Shown here in pieces: positions 25,401 to 40,400 of a stretch of DNA of 64,000 bases (within the stretch, counting starts at the first letter, position 1; each line of letters begins with the position of its first letter). Under the pieces are notes generated by a model. That model searched no databases and was not told the origin of the DNA. It worked only from the letters and a program-made list of their open reading frames with translations. Position numbers and translations under genes: made by a program. The DNA is taken from contig SSBO01000008.1 of assembly GCA_005281725.1 (NCBI GenBank), forward strand, positions 2,666,001 to 2,730,000, written 5' to 3'. This DNA is from Wuchereria bancrofti (Eukaryota; Nematoda; Chromadorea; Rhabditida; Onchocercidae).

Positions 25401-28400
25401 TATTGACTTTTCAACAATTCATGAATATGTTAATAATACAGGAAGCAAAATTTAAAAAAAAAAAAAAAAACGAATCAAAATTGTCTTTCAAACATGTCAA
25501 AAGAAATTTATAAGTGCGTTTCATGAATTCATAATATAATAAATAAGATTTATTGATTTAAAAATTTCTCATATAATTCCCTAAAACTTTTATCATTCTT
25601 AAAATTAAGTCCATTACTTTTAAGAATAATTTTGATAAATTACTAGTATAGTTGAAATGAATGAAATCGATATAGTCTAAAGATTATTAGTCTACTATAA
25701 GATAAATAATAATATATGATAGTAGTCGTCGTACTAGTAATATCATTGTTTTCCCTTTTTTGAATACCAATAATTTAGACATTGGAAGAGGAATTAGTAG
25801 TCTCTCTCATTCATTCCTTTTCCCTCAATCTCAAATTGCATTCTCTCATAAATTCTCATTTATCATTCTATCGCATTTTATTTGAATATATTTAAATAAG
25901 CTTAAAGGAATGAAAAAAAAAAAAAAAAATGAAATGAATGCATTTCATGCATTTTATTGTTCATTTCTTTCAAATTATTTCAATCATTAATTGTTAATGT
26001 AGAAATAATGTTGTTGCATTAAATTAAATAAATTTTACAAAAGTTACTACTTCATGCAATTTTCCACTACTCAATTGATTTTTATTTATTTTTATTTAAG
26101 TTTTGTTTATTGTTTATAGTATTTATTATGTTCATATATCATAGTAGTAACACTCATAAATCGTTTATGGTTTTTTCTTTTTTATGATTAAATTAAGGTC
26201 ATTTAAATTCATTGCAGTTTTTCGTTTCTTTAATGTGTTTGGTATATTTATTATATTTCTTTTTGAGTTTAATTTTTCTCAAATTATAAAGTAAAGTATT
26301 TTCGAGTGTAAATTTAGATAAAAGCATTTATTAAGGAGCAATTTTAATTAGATTAATCTTTTATGTTAGTCTTTTTATGTTAATCTTTTTAATTATGTTA
26401 ATCTTTTAGGATAAATTGGAGCATTTTTAAGCTTTTTCTCCCTATTTTTTTTCCCCATATAATTTAAATTACATTATGCTTCTAATTAATGATGATGAAA
26501 TTATTGTGAAATGAAATGGGAAATAGTAATAGAATCGATGATAGAGAGAGTGTGAGGAAAATAATTTTAAATTGCAGTCAGTTTTTTTCTGTCCTATTTC
26601 AAAATCGAGTAAGAACAATTGCTGATGAGAACGAACTGATTTGTAAGCTTTGCTAGATTAAACTCCAAAAGCTGAAACTTCACTTTCTTTTTTTTGAAAA
26701 CAGAAGAGTCTATTTTTTTGGAATCTTATCATCCTGATGATATCTACCCTTTTTTTTTTCACTTCTTTCTATCTGATATTTTAATCAATCTCTCAGATAT
26801 TTCTCTTTTTTTTTTTTGAAGCATTAATATTCAAATTAAAAAATCATCTCAGTTAAAAAAAAAAGAAACAATCAATAAAATATTAGAAAATTTTTTTGAA
26901 AATGATTTAAAATGCTAAAATCCAAAAAAAAAAAAAAATTTAAATACAATACCTATGGTACTAATCTGTCTGTCACAATTTACTTTGTCTAATTTCTCAC
27001 AAATTTCATTCACTTTTTCAAATATACTCATTACTTAAATGTTCAGGTAAACATGTTCTAAACACATACATACATACACATACACACATACACAGACAGA
27101 CGAACAGGTATGTATTGTGCAGACACAACAATTGCCAACATTAAACGATAACTTTTATGGTGGCGGCGTTCATTTTACATCAGATTGTAGAGCAAATTTT
27201 TGCAGGCACATGCAAATTCATTTTTAACAATTATTGATTTGTTCGTAAAAACTTTTTTGTTTATTCGATTTCATTTAATATTTGTTTATCAACATATTAT
27301 AATCATAAAATTTTATAACTAATTAATTAAAAATTCTCTTATCTTTTTCAATTTATTACTAATTATATGAGAAATAAAGATAACTAAGTGAAAATTTTAA
27401 TTTCCTTCAATGCAAACTCTAATAATAATAATAATCGTAAATTTATTTTCAAATTTACATATCATTTTAAACATTCAATGATAAGTTAAATAATTGATTA
27501 CTTCATGTTAAATTATTTGAATTTTAAGACTTTTTTTTCTCAAATTTTAAAAATTTTCAATACTAAGCATGATAATATACATATTTTTTTTTTAAATAAT
27601 TAGTCTCTGATAATATTGGCTTATTTTTTGTGATTTACTTTGTTTCAACGAAGTAGAAAATTCTTTTTTTTTTTTTTTTACTTTTTATTCATGCGAAACA
27701 AAGAGCATTCCGGAAATTAGTTGGAGTATGTCAAATATGAACCTGAATTGCTTGTCATTTTAGGCTTACACATGTCACTTCTGCATTTCACTCACAATAC
27801 TTTAACCAAATTCAACAATATTCCTTCTATATTTCACATCAATTTAAAATTTATTAAAATATATATTCTAAAATTATTATTGTAATATTAGCAATAAAAT
27901 AAATCGATAATAACCGGTAGAAAAGACTTACTAATGCAACTTTTAATGATAAGTAATAGTGAACAAACTAGCAATGGATAAATGTATGTTAACTTTTTTT
28001 TCTTTTTTCATAAATTTTACTTGAATTTTTTTTTCCCTCAAATTTTATTTACTCTATGTTTTCGATTTATTCTATTTTACTTTTATTAGATGGTCATGAA
28101 TATGCTTTTGTTATGGCACTATCAATAGGAAAGATCCACTAGAAAAAGCGGTAATTGTATATAATATACAATTACCGCTTTTTCTGCAGTGATTTGCAAA
28201 AATAAAAAAAATTTTTTTTTTTTTTGATAAGTTTCTGAACAATTAATGATGAATAATGTAATATTATTTATCTATTTTACTTTGTTACATTCATATTTTT
28301 ATCGCTATCTAAAAGAAATAAGTAAAAATTGAAAACAATTAATTCTGTTAAATTAAACAAAGCATTTTAGTAAGAAAATTTACTTCTTTCTCATCATCAT

Positions 28401-31400
28401 TCATCATTTACTTACTTTATCACTTCATACATATTTATCATTTACTTTATCATTTCATATATATCCATCATTTACTTTATCACATCGTATATATCCACCA
28501 TTTACTTTATCACTTCATATATATCCATCATTTACTTACTTTATCACTTCATACATATCTACCATTTACTTTATCACTTCATATATATCCATTATTTACT
28601 TACTTTATCACTTCATACATATCTACCATTTACTTTATCACTTCATATATATCCATTATTTACTTACTTTATCACTTCATACATATCTACCATTTACTTT
28701 ATCACTTCATATATATCCATTATTTACTTACTTTATCACTTCATACATATCTATCATTTACTTATCATTTTTGTTTCTGTATGAGCTTTTTTTTCCCGTG
28801 ACATAGTGCTATGTTTTCAGATGATGTAATCATTTGAGATTTGGTTGAAAAATAGTTAAATGAGATCAGAAGAAATAAAAAGATTACACAAGTTTTTACT
28901 CATTTACGAGACTAATTAATTACATTTTGTACTTTTTTTTTGAACTATTTAAAATTTGCTTGAACATGAATAATTCATTGTTATATTTATCTATCCATTC
29001 AAATCTTTTATTCTGGACAATCAAAACGGTATCCAAACCGTTTATTGCGTCAATTATATAATTACTATGTCACGTGTAATCCGTTTCCTTTACGGAACAC
29101 TTGACCTATTGGCATAAGTCAAACACTTGACCTATTCGCGTAAGTCAAATACTTGACCTATTGTCATGACAATATTACATTTAATTCCATAATGTAATCA
29201 AAAATTTAAATTCATTTTCTGAAATATGTAGAAGAGAAGATGTTAGATATGATAAAGGCAACGAAAGAGAATTAAGTGAACATTGATGAGAACGGAAAGA
29301 TAATACTATCAAAAGTTGTTGTAAAGAGACGCATAAAAGAAGTAAGTAGGTCAAGTTAAATTTTAAATTAAATTTCATTTTAAATGTTTAACTAATTTCA
29401 AATCATACAATTTGCTTTAGATTGGATAAAAATTTACGAATATTCCTAATCAATTTAGAACAACATAAATAATCACAGAATTCTATGTCACATATTTGTC
29501 ATTTGAATGAATTAGACGTACTCTTATTTAATCAACCACTTTATCTTATCATATTATTCGATATTGTCTGAAATGAGATTCACGTGTTATCCGTCAAATT
29601 AATACAGATTTTTTAATCATATCACGTTGCAATATTTCCTTAAATTGAGTGAAGACGTATTCCATTTTTTGATAATTTTATGTCGCAAAACATTTTTCAT
29701 ATTGATCTTACCGCCGTGATTCTTTCAAATTGGGACATTGCTTTATTTTGCCGATCTTTTTTTTTTTTTTTTTTTTTGTAGCCGTAATTCCATTAAGTGA
29801 TCGTTTGAATCGATACATTTGCCTGTTCTCATTTTTTCTTTTAAAATTCTATGGTTTAACCATCAAACCGGAACCGGATGTCATCGTATCTTACTTCTCA
29901 TTCCTGAGGTTATTTTGAGCTTTTCTTAATAACATCAAAAGTTATGAATTTAGTCTCGAATGCTAGTTATCAAAAAATTTCACGGGCAATATCAAATTTA
30001 TCATTATTTTATTGGAATAAAATTAATCGAAATTTCAATTTGATTTAAATTTCATTTAATTTAAGTGCATCCTTTCTCATGATGATCCCATTCAACATAC
30101 TTTCCTCTATTTGTTGATTTAATATGATGAGATAAGCGGCTATGAGCCAGCGGCTTTTGTCAATCCTCTCTCTCTCTCTCTCTTTCCCTCTCTGAAAATG
30201 CTTCTTTCCTTATATTCACTCAGGTATTTACGACTCTTCTCAAACTATTCGTGCTATTTCGTTTTACTTCCGTTTTTTCTTTCCCATAAAGAAATTAGAC
30301 GATACAATGATATAAGCGACAATAGCGCCACTCCCGTGACATTCCTCCTCTCTAGCTCTTCTTTTTTCTTTTGCTTCATTTCTTTGTAACAATCACAAAA
30401 TGCAAATGCGCATTTGTATATATGTATAGATGCGCACAAACATATCATACAAATCACATGAAGAAAAAAAGCACTAAGAAGACAGAGGGCGTCATTAGCA
30501 CCGGACATTCACATTTTTGAGAATGAGTGGAGCGCATTTTCCGGAAAATGAAAGGCATTGTTTGATTGCTTTCAGTTTTACCATCTCAAATGTAACCTTT
30601 CATATTATTTATGTATTATTTATGCATTTACGTAAAGTATTAAAGTTTTACTTTATTTATGATTAATTGAGTTAATGAGTTTAAGGCATTGCTACAAAAT
30701 AATTAGGCATAATATAGTACTTTAATTAGATATAATTTTTTTGATAGAATTTATAAAATGTCAAAAATATTTTTATGTAATTTTCACAAATTGAAAAAGT
30801 TTAAATGGTATTTCTCCCCCATTTCATATTTCTTCTCTCTTTATTGATGTTTATAGTGAAAGATAAGCATTTAATTTTGAATGAAATTAACTTAGAAAGG
30901 AAATTTAAAATGGATTAATATATGTATGTTATATGCTTTTAACTCTTTTTTCTTTCTTTCTGCTTCTCCCTCTCTCCCTCTCTTTCTTTTTCTCTCCGTC
31001 TCTGTTGTTGATTCATATTAAGGAACCTTCTCTCTTTAATTGTTTTGACAAAATTTTATCATTTCTCTTAAAAAGGTGAATAAAATAACTCATCCTTAGC
31101 AATAAATAATCGGAAATGACATTTGCAAAGAACTCAATCACTCATAAAAATAAACGAATTCCAATTAAATTTAATTAGTTATCGAATTATTGCATTCATT
31201 CCTCTCACTTATCTTATTTGTAGTCAAAATTCATATCATTTATCATTTATTAATTCCTCAATGCGTTATCAATTAAATGATCCGTGTTTGAAACTGTCAC
31301 TATGCTATTATTATTAATGTTATTTTCTTTTAAAATTTTTAATTTTTTCAAAAAAATTTTTTTTTAAATTTTTAAAATTAACATTCTGTCATAATTTCAG

Positions 31401-34400
31401 ATTCCAAAAGTTGGTTTCGGGATAGCAGTATCTAGCGGTCGGGAGAATCCGAATTTTACATCGGGTGATCCGACTGTAATCGTCAGTGACGTAATTCCAA
31501 CTGGTCCTGCCTGGGGACTTGTTCAGTATGTTTCCATGAATTTTTTTTCCATAAAATTAATTTAAAATTTAAAAAATTACGATTGCATGCATGCATTTCA
31601 CACATTTCATTTATTTACATATTCTGCATTCTGCCGGAATATAGAAATTGATGAGATAATGGTTAGTGTTTATTTCTCTTTCGATATTTATTTGCTAGAT
31701 AATTATACATTGAAAATGAAATGTGATAAAGTAAATGAAATTTGAAAATTTCTTTCATTCGATACTTTAATTTTTTTTTATTTACTTAAATGCTTTTGAT
31801 ATCTTTTTCTAACTTTTTTTTTTATGGAAAACGGCAGACAGTTTGATTTTAATTTATTATTTGTCATTAGCATCGTGCATACTTTGTAAAATAATTGAAC
31901 TTAAATAGTACTGTGACGTTAAGTAAGTTTTAATCCTACTTTAAATCTATCTTCTTTATAAACTTATTAGAAATTTAATGATTTGTTTCAGTAATAATAG
32001 AAAAATAATCTGTTTTTACCCGTAAGATCAAAAAACATTCCCAAAGTGACAATTAATTTAATGTAAGGATGAAGAAGCAATTGATATTTGATTTCTTAAA
32101 TTAATTTCATAACTTAACATTTATTAATTTATCTTTATCTTTTTATCAATTTATCAAACTTTTATCTCTTTTCTACTCTTTTTAATAATTTTAGAGAAAC
32201 AGCATTTTTTTCTCCTATTTTCATTTTGTTTTTCTAAATTTTTTCTTTTGTTTTTTTTTTCGAGAATTTTTTATTATATCTCATCACCATATATGTATGC
32301 ATATTATCATTCAAAGAGTGACAATTTGCGCCAAATATCAATAAGATATGGCCTTTTAAATATTTTGTTAACGAATTTCTTTCTCTCTCTCTCTCTCCCT
32401 TTCTCTCTCTCTCTCTCCCTTTCTCTCTCTCTCTTTATATCATAATCGTAATAATAATTTGAATCATGCAAAATTTATTTTCCAACAACAGTTTTTTATG
32501 CAAATATTTGTTTGACAATATTTCGGTCACCGTTCAAACATATCTGCCTGTTGGAACCAATGAAATAATAGGATGAGGAAACTTTTCGCCAGTTTTTTTT
32601 TTTATTCCTAATATTTTCACAATTTGTTGATGGCATTTCGACTGTTATATCAAATTTTAATAATTTTTAGATTTTCTGAATTTTTCGAGAAATACTTGTT
32701 GAAAAGAAAAAAAGCGAAAACAATTGAAGAAAATAAAATGTTCTTATTATTTTCATTAATGAAAAAAAAAAAATGGACTATTTTTCAAAATTCATAATTT
32801 GTTCGAAAAAAAAAAACCTTTTACAAAATAAAACCAAGCAATTTTTGACCTTTACAATTTGAAATAAAACTAAAAAAGCAAAAGAAAAAACGCCAGTAAT
32901 AAACATTTTAAATTACTGATAATCTAATTGATAAGTGAAATCATCCAGGTACAATAGTTTCATATTAATCAAATATTCAAGTGGTAATTGATAAGCTAAT
33001 AATGTGAACACTGATTAAAATTAGTGATATTAATAAGTGATCATAGAAGAAATGATTTTTATTTTGTTTTATCAAATTGATTTATCAAATTACAGGGTGA
33101 ACGATTGCATATTATCAGCAAACGGCGTTGCACTTGAGACTGCTGATTACGCGGAAGCGGTAAAGATTATGAAAGAATCGCAACAATTAAATATGGTTCA
33201 TTATTTATTAATTAAATGTTGCAAATTAAATAAGAAACTTATAGCATAAGAAATTCTTAGAGAGTTTATCTGTCGGGAAATATCGGGATTTTCTCGAAGC
33301 AAATGAAACGTTTAACTGTTTTCTGTTCTGGTTCTCGTTTTCATTCTATCACTTCTTCCCATCCATCCTATAATTTGAAATGATAATTAGAATTTTTATT
33401 TATTTATTTTGACCAAAAATTTTGCAGATTGTAAAACGACGAGTTCCGGTACCGCTTATCGAATATGAGCAACGTACACTGAAATTCACCTTATCAAAAT
33501 CTCGGAAAAAAGAAGGTAATAGATTGGATTAAATTTTAATTGAAATAGTATGAAAGAAAAAAGTTTCGGCTATTTCTTCACTTAGTTTTATTTTATTTTT
33601 AGACTCAGAACATTATCACAGATTGTCATAGATTAGATTTTATAGGTTAATGATAAATTGATTAAATATAATGACGGTTGCTTAGATAGTATAGATGATA
33701 TGAGATTACCGAATTTGCAAGAAATTAGAAAAGATTTTCCGATTATTAATTATGTATTATTTGATGATATACATTATCAATAAAATTTTTAGCTAAAAAA
33801 CAGTTGGAAAATTATGATTATATGTACATTTTGATTTTTTCTTATGCATCTTTAAATTTTAAGATGGCTAATTTTGGTTTTAGGGATGCATAGAAAAAAT
33901 TGAGATGTACATACTGTCATAGTTATAATCGTTATCATAATCGTAATAATCATAATAAAATTTCAATAGGATGATGAATGGGATTGCTGTATGATTTAAG
34001 CTATTTATATCTCTATTTATGATGATTTTCTTATTCTTAAAAAAAAGTAAAAAATAAAAACAAAAACAAAGCGCATTTGACATTATACATCAATTGATTT
34101 CAATCTGCTAATTTTCATAGTTAAAATTTAGACATTTAAATGTTTTTCTTTGAATGCCTCATTCTTTTCCTTTTCCTTTCTCCCCCCTTTTTTTTTAAGA
34201 TTTTATAAAACTGAAAGTTTATTTGCGAAATTTCACTTGTTTACAATTTCATTTTTTTTTTTCTTCAAGTAAATTAATCGATGTTGTAAGCATAATAAAC
34301 TTCTTTTTCAGTAAGAAAAAAAGACAAAAGAAGACCGAAATTTACAAATTCAGCTATAGCATAAAGTTTAACATCTTAAATTTGATTAGTTGAAAAAAAT

Positions 34401-37400
34401 GTTAGTTAAACAACAATAGCAATGCTTGTCTGCCTATATAGGATAATTTGATGAATTAGTAGTCTAAGCAACCATTACGGCAACATTTTTAAAATGTTGA
34501 TTTAAAAGCTTTTATGTCAATTTTGTTTGGAGCAATTGTTTGTTAAGAGAGCTATTTTAAAATTAAACAAAAGCTTTTTTTTTTTTAAGTTAAATTTACT
34601 ACGTGTGTTACAAATGAAATTGTTAGTACACAAAAGCAAATTATGCTATAAATTTTATGTCATATTTTGTAATATTGACAAATGTTTTGTAAAAAGCAAT
34701 GAATGGTTGCGGAAGTGATTGAATGAGAAAATACACAAAAAAAAAAAATGTATTTTATAAAAATGATGGCTTTTCTGCATGAAATGTGAAAATGCTTGCT
34801 TTTTTTTTTTAGAATTAGTAAAAAAAAAAAGATGTGACTAGAATAGATCTTTGACTGTTTTAATTTCTATTCAAATATTTAAATTATATATTGATTTTTT
34901 GATTTATAATGCAAAAATTTTTTATTGCATTGTTTGCTGATTTTAGCTCATTTATCTTTTCTCCTTATTTCTCTCTTTTATTCCTTTCGTAAATTTATTC
35001 CTTCATTTTGTTGATTTCCTTTTTTTTTTTTTGACATAAAAACATTTGTTTTTTTTCTTTTAAATTTTATAATATATTAAATGTTTTGTTTTTCTAGTTA
35101 TTTTACATTTTAACATTTTTTGAGATATAATTTTTGAAAAATTTGACATGGAAGAAAATTTTTGAACTATTTATTCTATTGTTTGTTTTGAAAGTTTTTT
35201 TAAAGATATAAGTTTAGTTTTCTTTTTTTTTTTTTAGATTTTGGTATTATCCTTGGTTGTAAATTTTATATCAAAGAAATTACGAATCGTAAATTAGCTG
35301 AAAAGGATCCTGGTTTACGTGAAGGTGATACGGTTATTAGGATAAATGGTCAATCCGTAGATGGTGTCACAATTGAGGAAGCAACAAAATGGCTTTCAAA
35401 AAGTCGTGAAAAACTTTCTCTTGTTGTTCAAAGGGATGTACGACGAGATAGCAGCAGGTAAATATTTAATATTTAATTAATCTTTAATTTTTTTCTTTCA
35501 AATATTTAATTAATCGAATTATAAGATTAAATGTTTTAAGAATTAGTTTTCCTTACTACCACTATGATTCTAATATTAGATGATAGAAATTACTAAAGCT
35601 GTTTCTTAAGTAATTGAGCAAATTTAAATTGTATAAATGATTTATCAGATTTCGAAATTTCGAAATTCGGTGGAATTTAAATACTTTAATTATTTGTTAG
35701 AGTACATATATAGTTAAATCAGAAATTGATATACAAAATTACTGCATTTGTAATATAATGATAATATTAGTAGTGAAAAATTTCGAATTTAAAAATGAAT
35801 TTCCTTGTTTGTTTATTAAAATTCCGCTTCTTTCTCAACTATTATCTTTTTAGGTAATTTTTTAAAATTACATATTCATGTGCTCTATTTATTAACTGAA
35901 ACCATTTGGACAATTACTGAGCTACTTGTTTTATATAGAATATATTTTTGATATGAAAATAATAAATTTAATTTAAATAAAATAATTTACAGATGGCCAA
36001 GTCAGAATACAGTTTATGAACGATTAGGTTCGGTGTCAGGAACACCGCGACATAGTCCATCACCGATGCATAATTTACATCAATCTTTAGCACCACGATC
36101 ATCACTCGAATATGTCAATACATCGGCAATGTCAAATACCAGGTGAGGATGAAATTGAAAATTCTAAACTTTTCAAAAGTTTTAAATTTTCATTCGCTTG
36201 AGAAATTCAAACGATATACATTGTTTTTTTTCATTCTAAGATACTACTTAGCAATCTTTTTTTACATTTACTGCAATTCCAGAATTTATTTTAAAATTCA
36301 AATTAATTTCTAGTTACAAATAAAATGAATATGAATTTGAAAAGGTATATCTTCAACCATTTTTTCTTTAGCACATTGCTAACTAATTTATTAAAATGAT
36401 TTAATTTTTTTTTTCTTTTTTTCAGGTGGTCTCAAAGTGAACGACAATCAATTGACTATGGAGATTTTCATCGAAGGAATGGAAGCACTACAAACAGTCA
36501 AAGTAGTCAAAGTGATATGGGCATTAGAACAATTCGATTTCGAAAAATTGGAGGTATTTATATCATGAAATGTTTTAGATCTATAAGTTTCCTCAAAACT
36601 TTCTTTTATTTCATGATAGATCATTTGAGTTTTTTCTTTTCAAAAAGTTTTCTCTTCTCACAGCAAATAACTTTTCGAATTATTTAAATTCAAAAATTAT
36701 CAATTTAACTTGAACTTTAATTTCAGGAAGTTTGGGTGTTCGTGTAATTGGTGGAAATCAAGTTGGTATCTTTGTATCAGCTGTTCAAGAAGATTCACCT
36801 GCTGCAATACATTCTATCAGATCAGGCGATCGTATTTTGTCTGTTAATGAGAAATCAATGATTGGTGTTACTCGAGAAGAGGTATATATTTTTATAAATG
36901 ATATTCATTTCAATTATTCCAAGGTAAAAATACTTTGCGAAGAAATATCAATTCAAATAAGTAACATTTACACATTTTTTTTTTTTCATACAAAATTTCA
37001 CTCAAATAATCCTTTTTTCTATATCTTTTCAAATATTTCAGGCTGTTCGTCATTTATTAGCACTACAAGATGATGTAACTATTAAAGTGGAATATTCAGC
37101 CGCAGATTTTGAACGAATCAGAAATGGACCATTAGGAGATAATTTTTATATTAGGTTTTATCTTGAAAAATTTTTTTTATTTTCTTTTGTTTCATTTCAA
37201 TTATTTCATATTCGTAAATTTTAATATGTTGAATTTTATCAATCAAAAAAAAAAAAAATTTCTTTTTATCTTTATATGTAAATGTGATTTTTCTCATTAT
37301 TGTTTTGTGCACAATGTTAATTAATGTAGAAATTTTTTTTTGTTTTTTTTTTCAGAACTCATTTTGCTCATCAGAAATCGTCTAATCAATTGGAATTATC

Positions 37401-40400
37401 ATTTCATAGCGGTGATATTTTTCATATCACTGATACCCTTTTTGGTGGAACAGTTGGTTTTTGGCAAGCTACACGTGTCTATTCTGCTGCTGAAAATGGA
37501 AATTATACTCAAAATGATAGCAATAAAGGCGTTATACCAAATTCAGAAACGTAAGAACATTTAAAACTTTTTTAATTTTAGGATCATTTAAAATCTTTTA
37601 AAAGCATTTGATTTGATATCCTCAAAAGAAAAAAACAGCACTTCTTTTAATTGATTAAAATCGACTCATAAATTTATAAACAATGTATTTGACTGATTTC
37701 ATTTGCATGCAAACGTTATGCATTTTAAATATTGCAAAATTTTCGAATGAAATTTTGTTCAAGTTTCGAGAATTTCAAAAATGCAAATTGTCGTTTTTCT
37801 TAGAGCTGAAAAATTGGCAAAAGCAGCACGTACTGATACGTCAACATTTGGTCGTTCTACGTTTTTCCGTCGAAAATTGAAAGAACGACGAACGAAATCG
37901 TTAACAAAGAATGTGGTTGATGATGTAACTTTTGAAAATGCTTGTGATATGGTTTTTCCTGCTTATGAACGAGTTACATTAAGGCATCCACAATTTCAAA
38001 GGTTAGTTTAGAATCTAATAATTAAATAGAATAAGTTCATTTGAAAATTAAATCTTATGAAATATGAAGTTTATTGATATTTATGGGTTTGTTTCACAAA
38101 TTATTTTAGTTAATTTGTTTACATAACATTTTTGACTTTGATTTGACTTTGAATTTACTACTCTTTCTGTCTATCTGGAGTGTTCAAGAATCTTTCATGT
38201 TGAAATTATTGAAATGATATTTTAGGCCTTTAGTACTTTTTGGTCCATTGGCAGATATTGCTCGACAACGATTGTTAGCTAATTTTGCTGTTCGTTTTGC
38301 GGGTGTTATCGATGAAAGTATCGTACGATTAAGTGCAATTGATGCTGTTATCGCTACAAATAAGGTATAAGTTGAGTAAAAATGATAATTTAAAAATATT
38401 TTAAGCATAAATTGAAGAGAATTTCAAACGAAATTTAATTTATTGTTAGAATTTTTATTTTATTATTTTCTTAAGGTGTTTTTTTTTTCTTCTTTTTCTT
38501 CAGTTAATCTGTTATTTATTGTTTATTGTTATTTCAGCATTGTGTATTGGATGTTAGTCCAGGATCAGTGGAACGTTTGCAACTTGCGCAATATGCACCT
38601 ATTGTTATTTTCATTGATGTTGAAAGTCGAAGTAGAATACGTGAACTTAGAAGTAAAGCTGGTGCTCCAGCTATTTCTTCCAAAAAACTCTCTGAACAAG
38701 CGCATAAAATTAAGAAACATTACTCATATCTTTTGACAGGTATATTTAAAAGAAAAAATTTTTTTTTTTTTTTGAATAATTGCAACATGATTACTCATTA
38801 AATTAGACTTATACTTTATGATGAATCATCTAAAACATTTCATTTAATTCTCTTAGTCTTTGAATTATTTGTAATTCAAGTCAACTATTTTATTTGGCCA
38901 ATAAGTTTATTCAAAACTTTTCAGGTGTATACCTTGTTAGTGTTTTTGAGTTAGATATTATAGAATTTTTTAAATTTTTAATTTTCAGCAACACTAGATG
39001 CAACAAAAGAAGATGGTTGGTTTGAAGCTCTGTTACAACTAATATCTCATTTGCAAGATCGTCGAGTATGGATGCCAGAATTTCGACCACTTACCAATTT
39101 AAATGATGTGATATTGTTACCCATGCACAGTTTTCAAAATCAAAGTGATTCCGATATAGACTCATTAAAGGGGGTAAATTTTATGTATAATTTATATATA
39201 TGAATTTTATATAGGTGAATTTATATGTCTTCTACAGCTTACAGAAGATATTAAAAGCATTTTATTATACTTTTATTAGTTTCTTTTTATCACATTTAAA
39301 ACTTTTAATAGTGAAATATGCATGAAATAAGATAACTTTATAACTTATTCATCAGCAATACTTAATGTCTCTCTATTGTAAGACATTAGAAATTTTAACT
39401 TATTTTTCAGGATTACTCAACTAATGAATATTTCACAAGGTCACAATTACAATTGGAAAATAGCGATCCTCTTGTGAAGTAAGTCATTTCTCACATTAAT
39501 TTTATAAATTACTTTAAGCTTCGAATTTTTTCTTCTTTTTTATATGAAATTTGTGTTAAAAATGGTTTCGTTTTAAGTGTTATCTATTATAGTTGTAAAG
39601 AATATGTAAAATTTTAGATCCGGTTTTGATCCTCAACTAAGTAGCTATGATCCTCAGTATCCAGGAACACTTCGTTCAGTTCAATCACACCTGGTCAATT
39701 ATCCACCATCGCCATCACCAGCTACCGTTTCTTCTTCTTCTTCTGTTGCTGCTGCTGCTACTACTGCTGCTGCTGCTGGAATGTTAGCATCACGAAACAA
39801 TTTCTATCAAAATATTCATCCTTGTGAGCCTTTGTCACAATATTCTTCACGTGTGCAACTTTCTACTTCATCTGTTAATCCTACAGCACAACACTCATCT
39901 TTTTATCGTAATTGTTATTTTGATATGGCACCTACAACAACCTCAATGCCATGGGTTACATTACCTCGTCGTTATAACAGTCATGATGTTGACACTTTTT
40001 CAATAACAACAACAACAACAACAACAACAACAAAGGATTCATCTAGTTTGATTATCACTAACAGTTCTAATCGACCCATGGATCAATCACAAATCTCACT
40101 AACAAATTCTGGTATGTCTCAGCTAACCTCTATGCAACAACATTCACCAATTCTTCAACAACGACAACGAAATGTCATACAGTCTGTTGGTTCTCCACGT
40201 CTTATACGAAGTCCTCAAAAGTTACCTGTTAAAGTGTCACCACCACGATCACCTATCAGTAGTTTTACAGGATATTCAACCTTAACAGCACATGATAGCA
40301 CAACATCTGCTGTGATATCAACTAGTAATAGTAGCAGTAGCACTAATACAACGACTACAAATGTCATTGCAGACATTAGCAATAATCGTCGGATCAATCA

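Larger units (their letters stand above)
24603..31400 (+). other. 6.8-kb intron near the start of PDZ1 in zoo-1
   Basis: This intron separates the codons for the first PDZ1 strand (VTLHR) from the GFGI loop exon at 31401. It contains no exon I can support, but holds a long palindrome (28141-28185), tandem arrays (28400-28766 and 29099-29170) and a GC-richer segment (30120-30600). Most other introns of the gene are under 1 kb; the exceptions are the first (about 1.9 kb) and those at 31526-33095 and 33516-35237 (about 1.6-1.7 kb). The extra length makes it the likeliest place for regulatory elements. Confidence 0.8.

Noticed and set aside
28141..28185. MicroRNA precursor
   Set aside because: The arms are perfectly complementary and the loop is one base, unlike normal precursors with a larger loop and bulges; reported only as a palindrome.
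28400..29170. CRISPR-like array
   Set aside because: The repeats are head-to-tail without unique spacers, and the surrounding genes are spliced eukaryotic genes.
29730..29918. Possible extra zoo-1 exon after the acceptor near 29780 (frame beginning around [12 protein letters not shown])
   Set aside because: It follows a T-rich acceptor-like tract, but the exons at 24540 and 31401 already join in frame to give a continuous PDZ1 (VTLHR then IPKVGFG). An insertion here would interrupt the domain.
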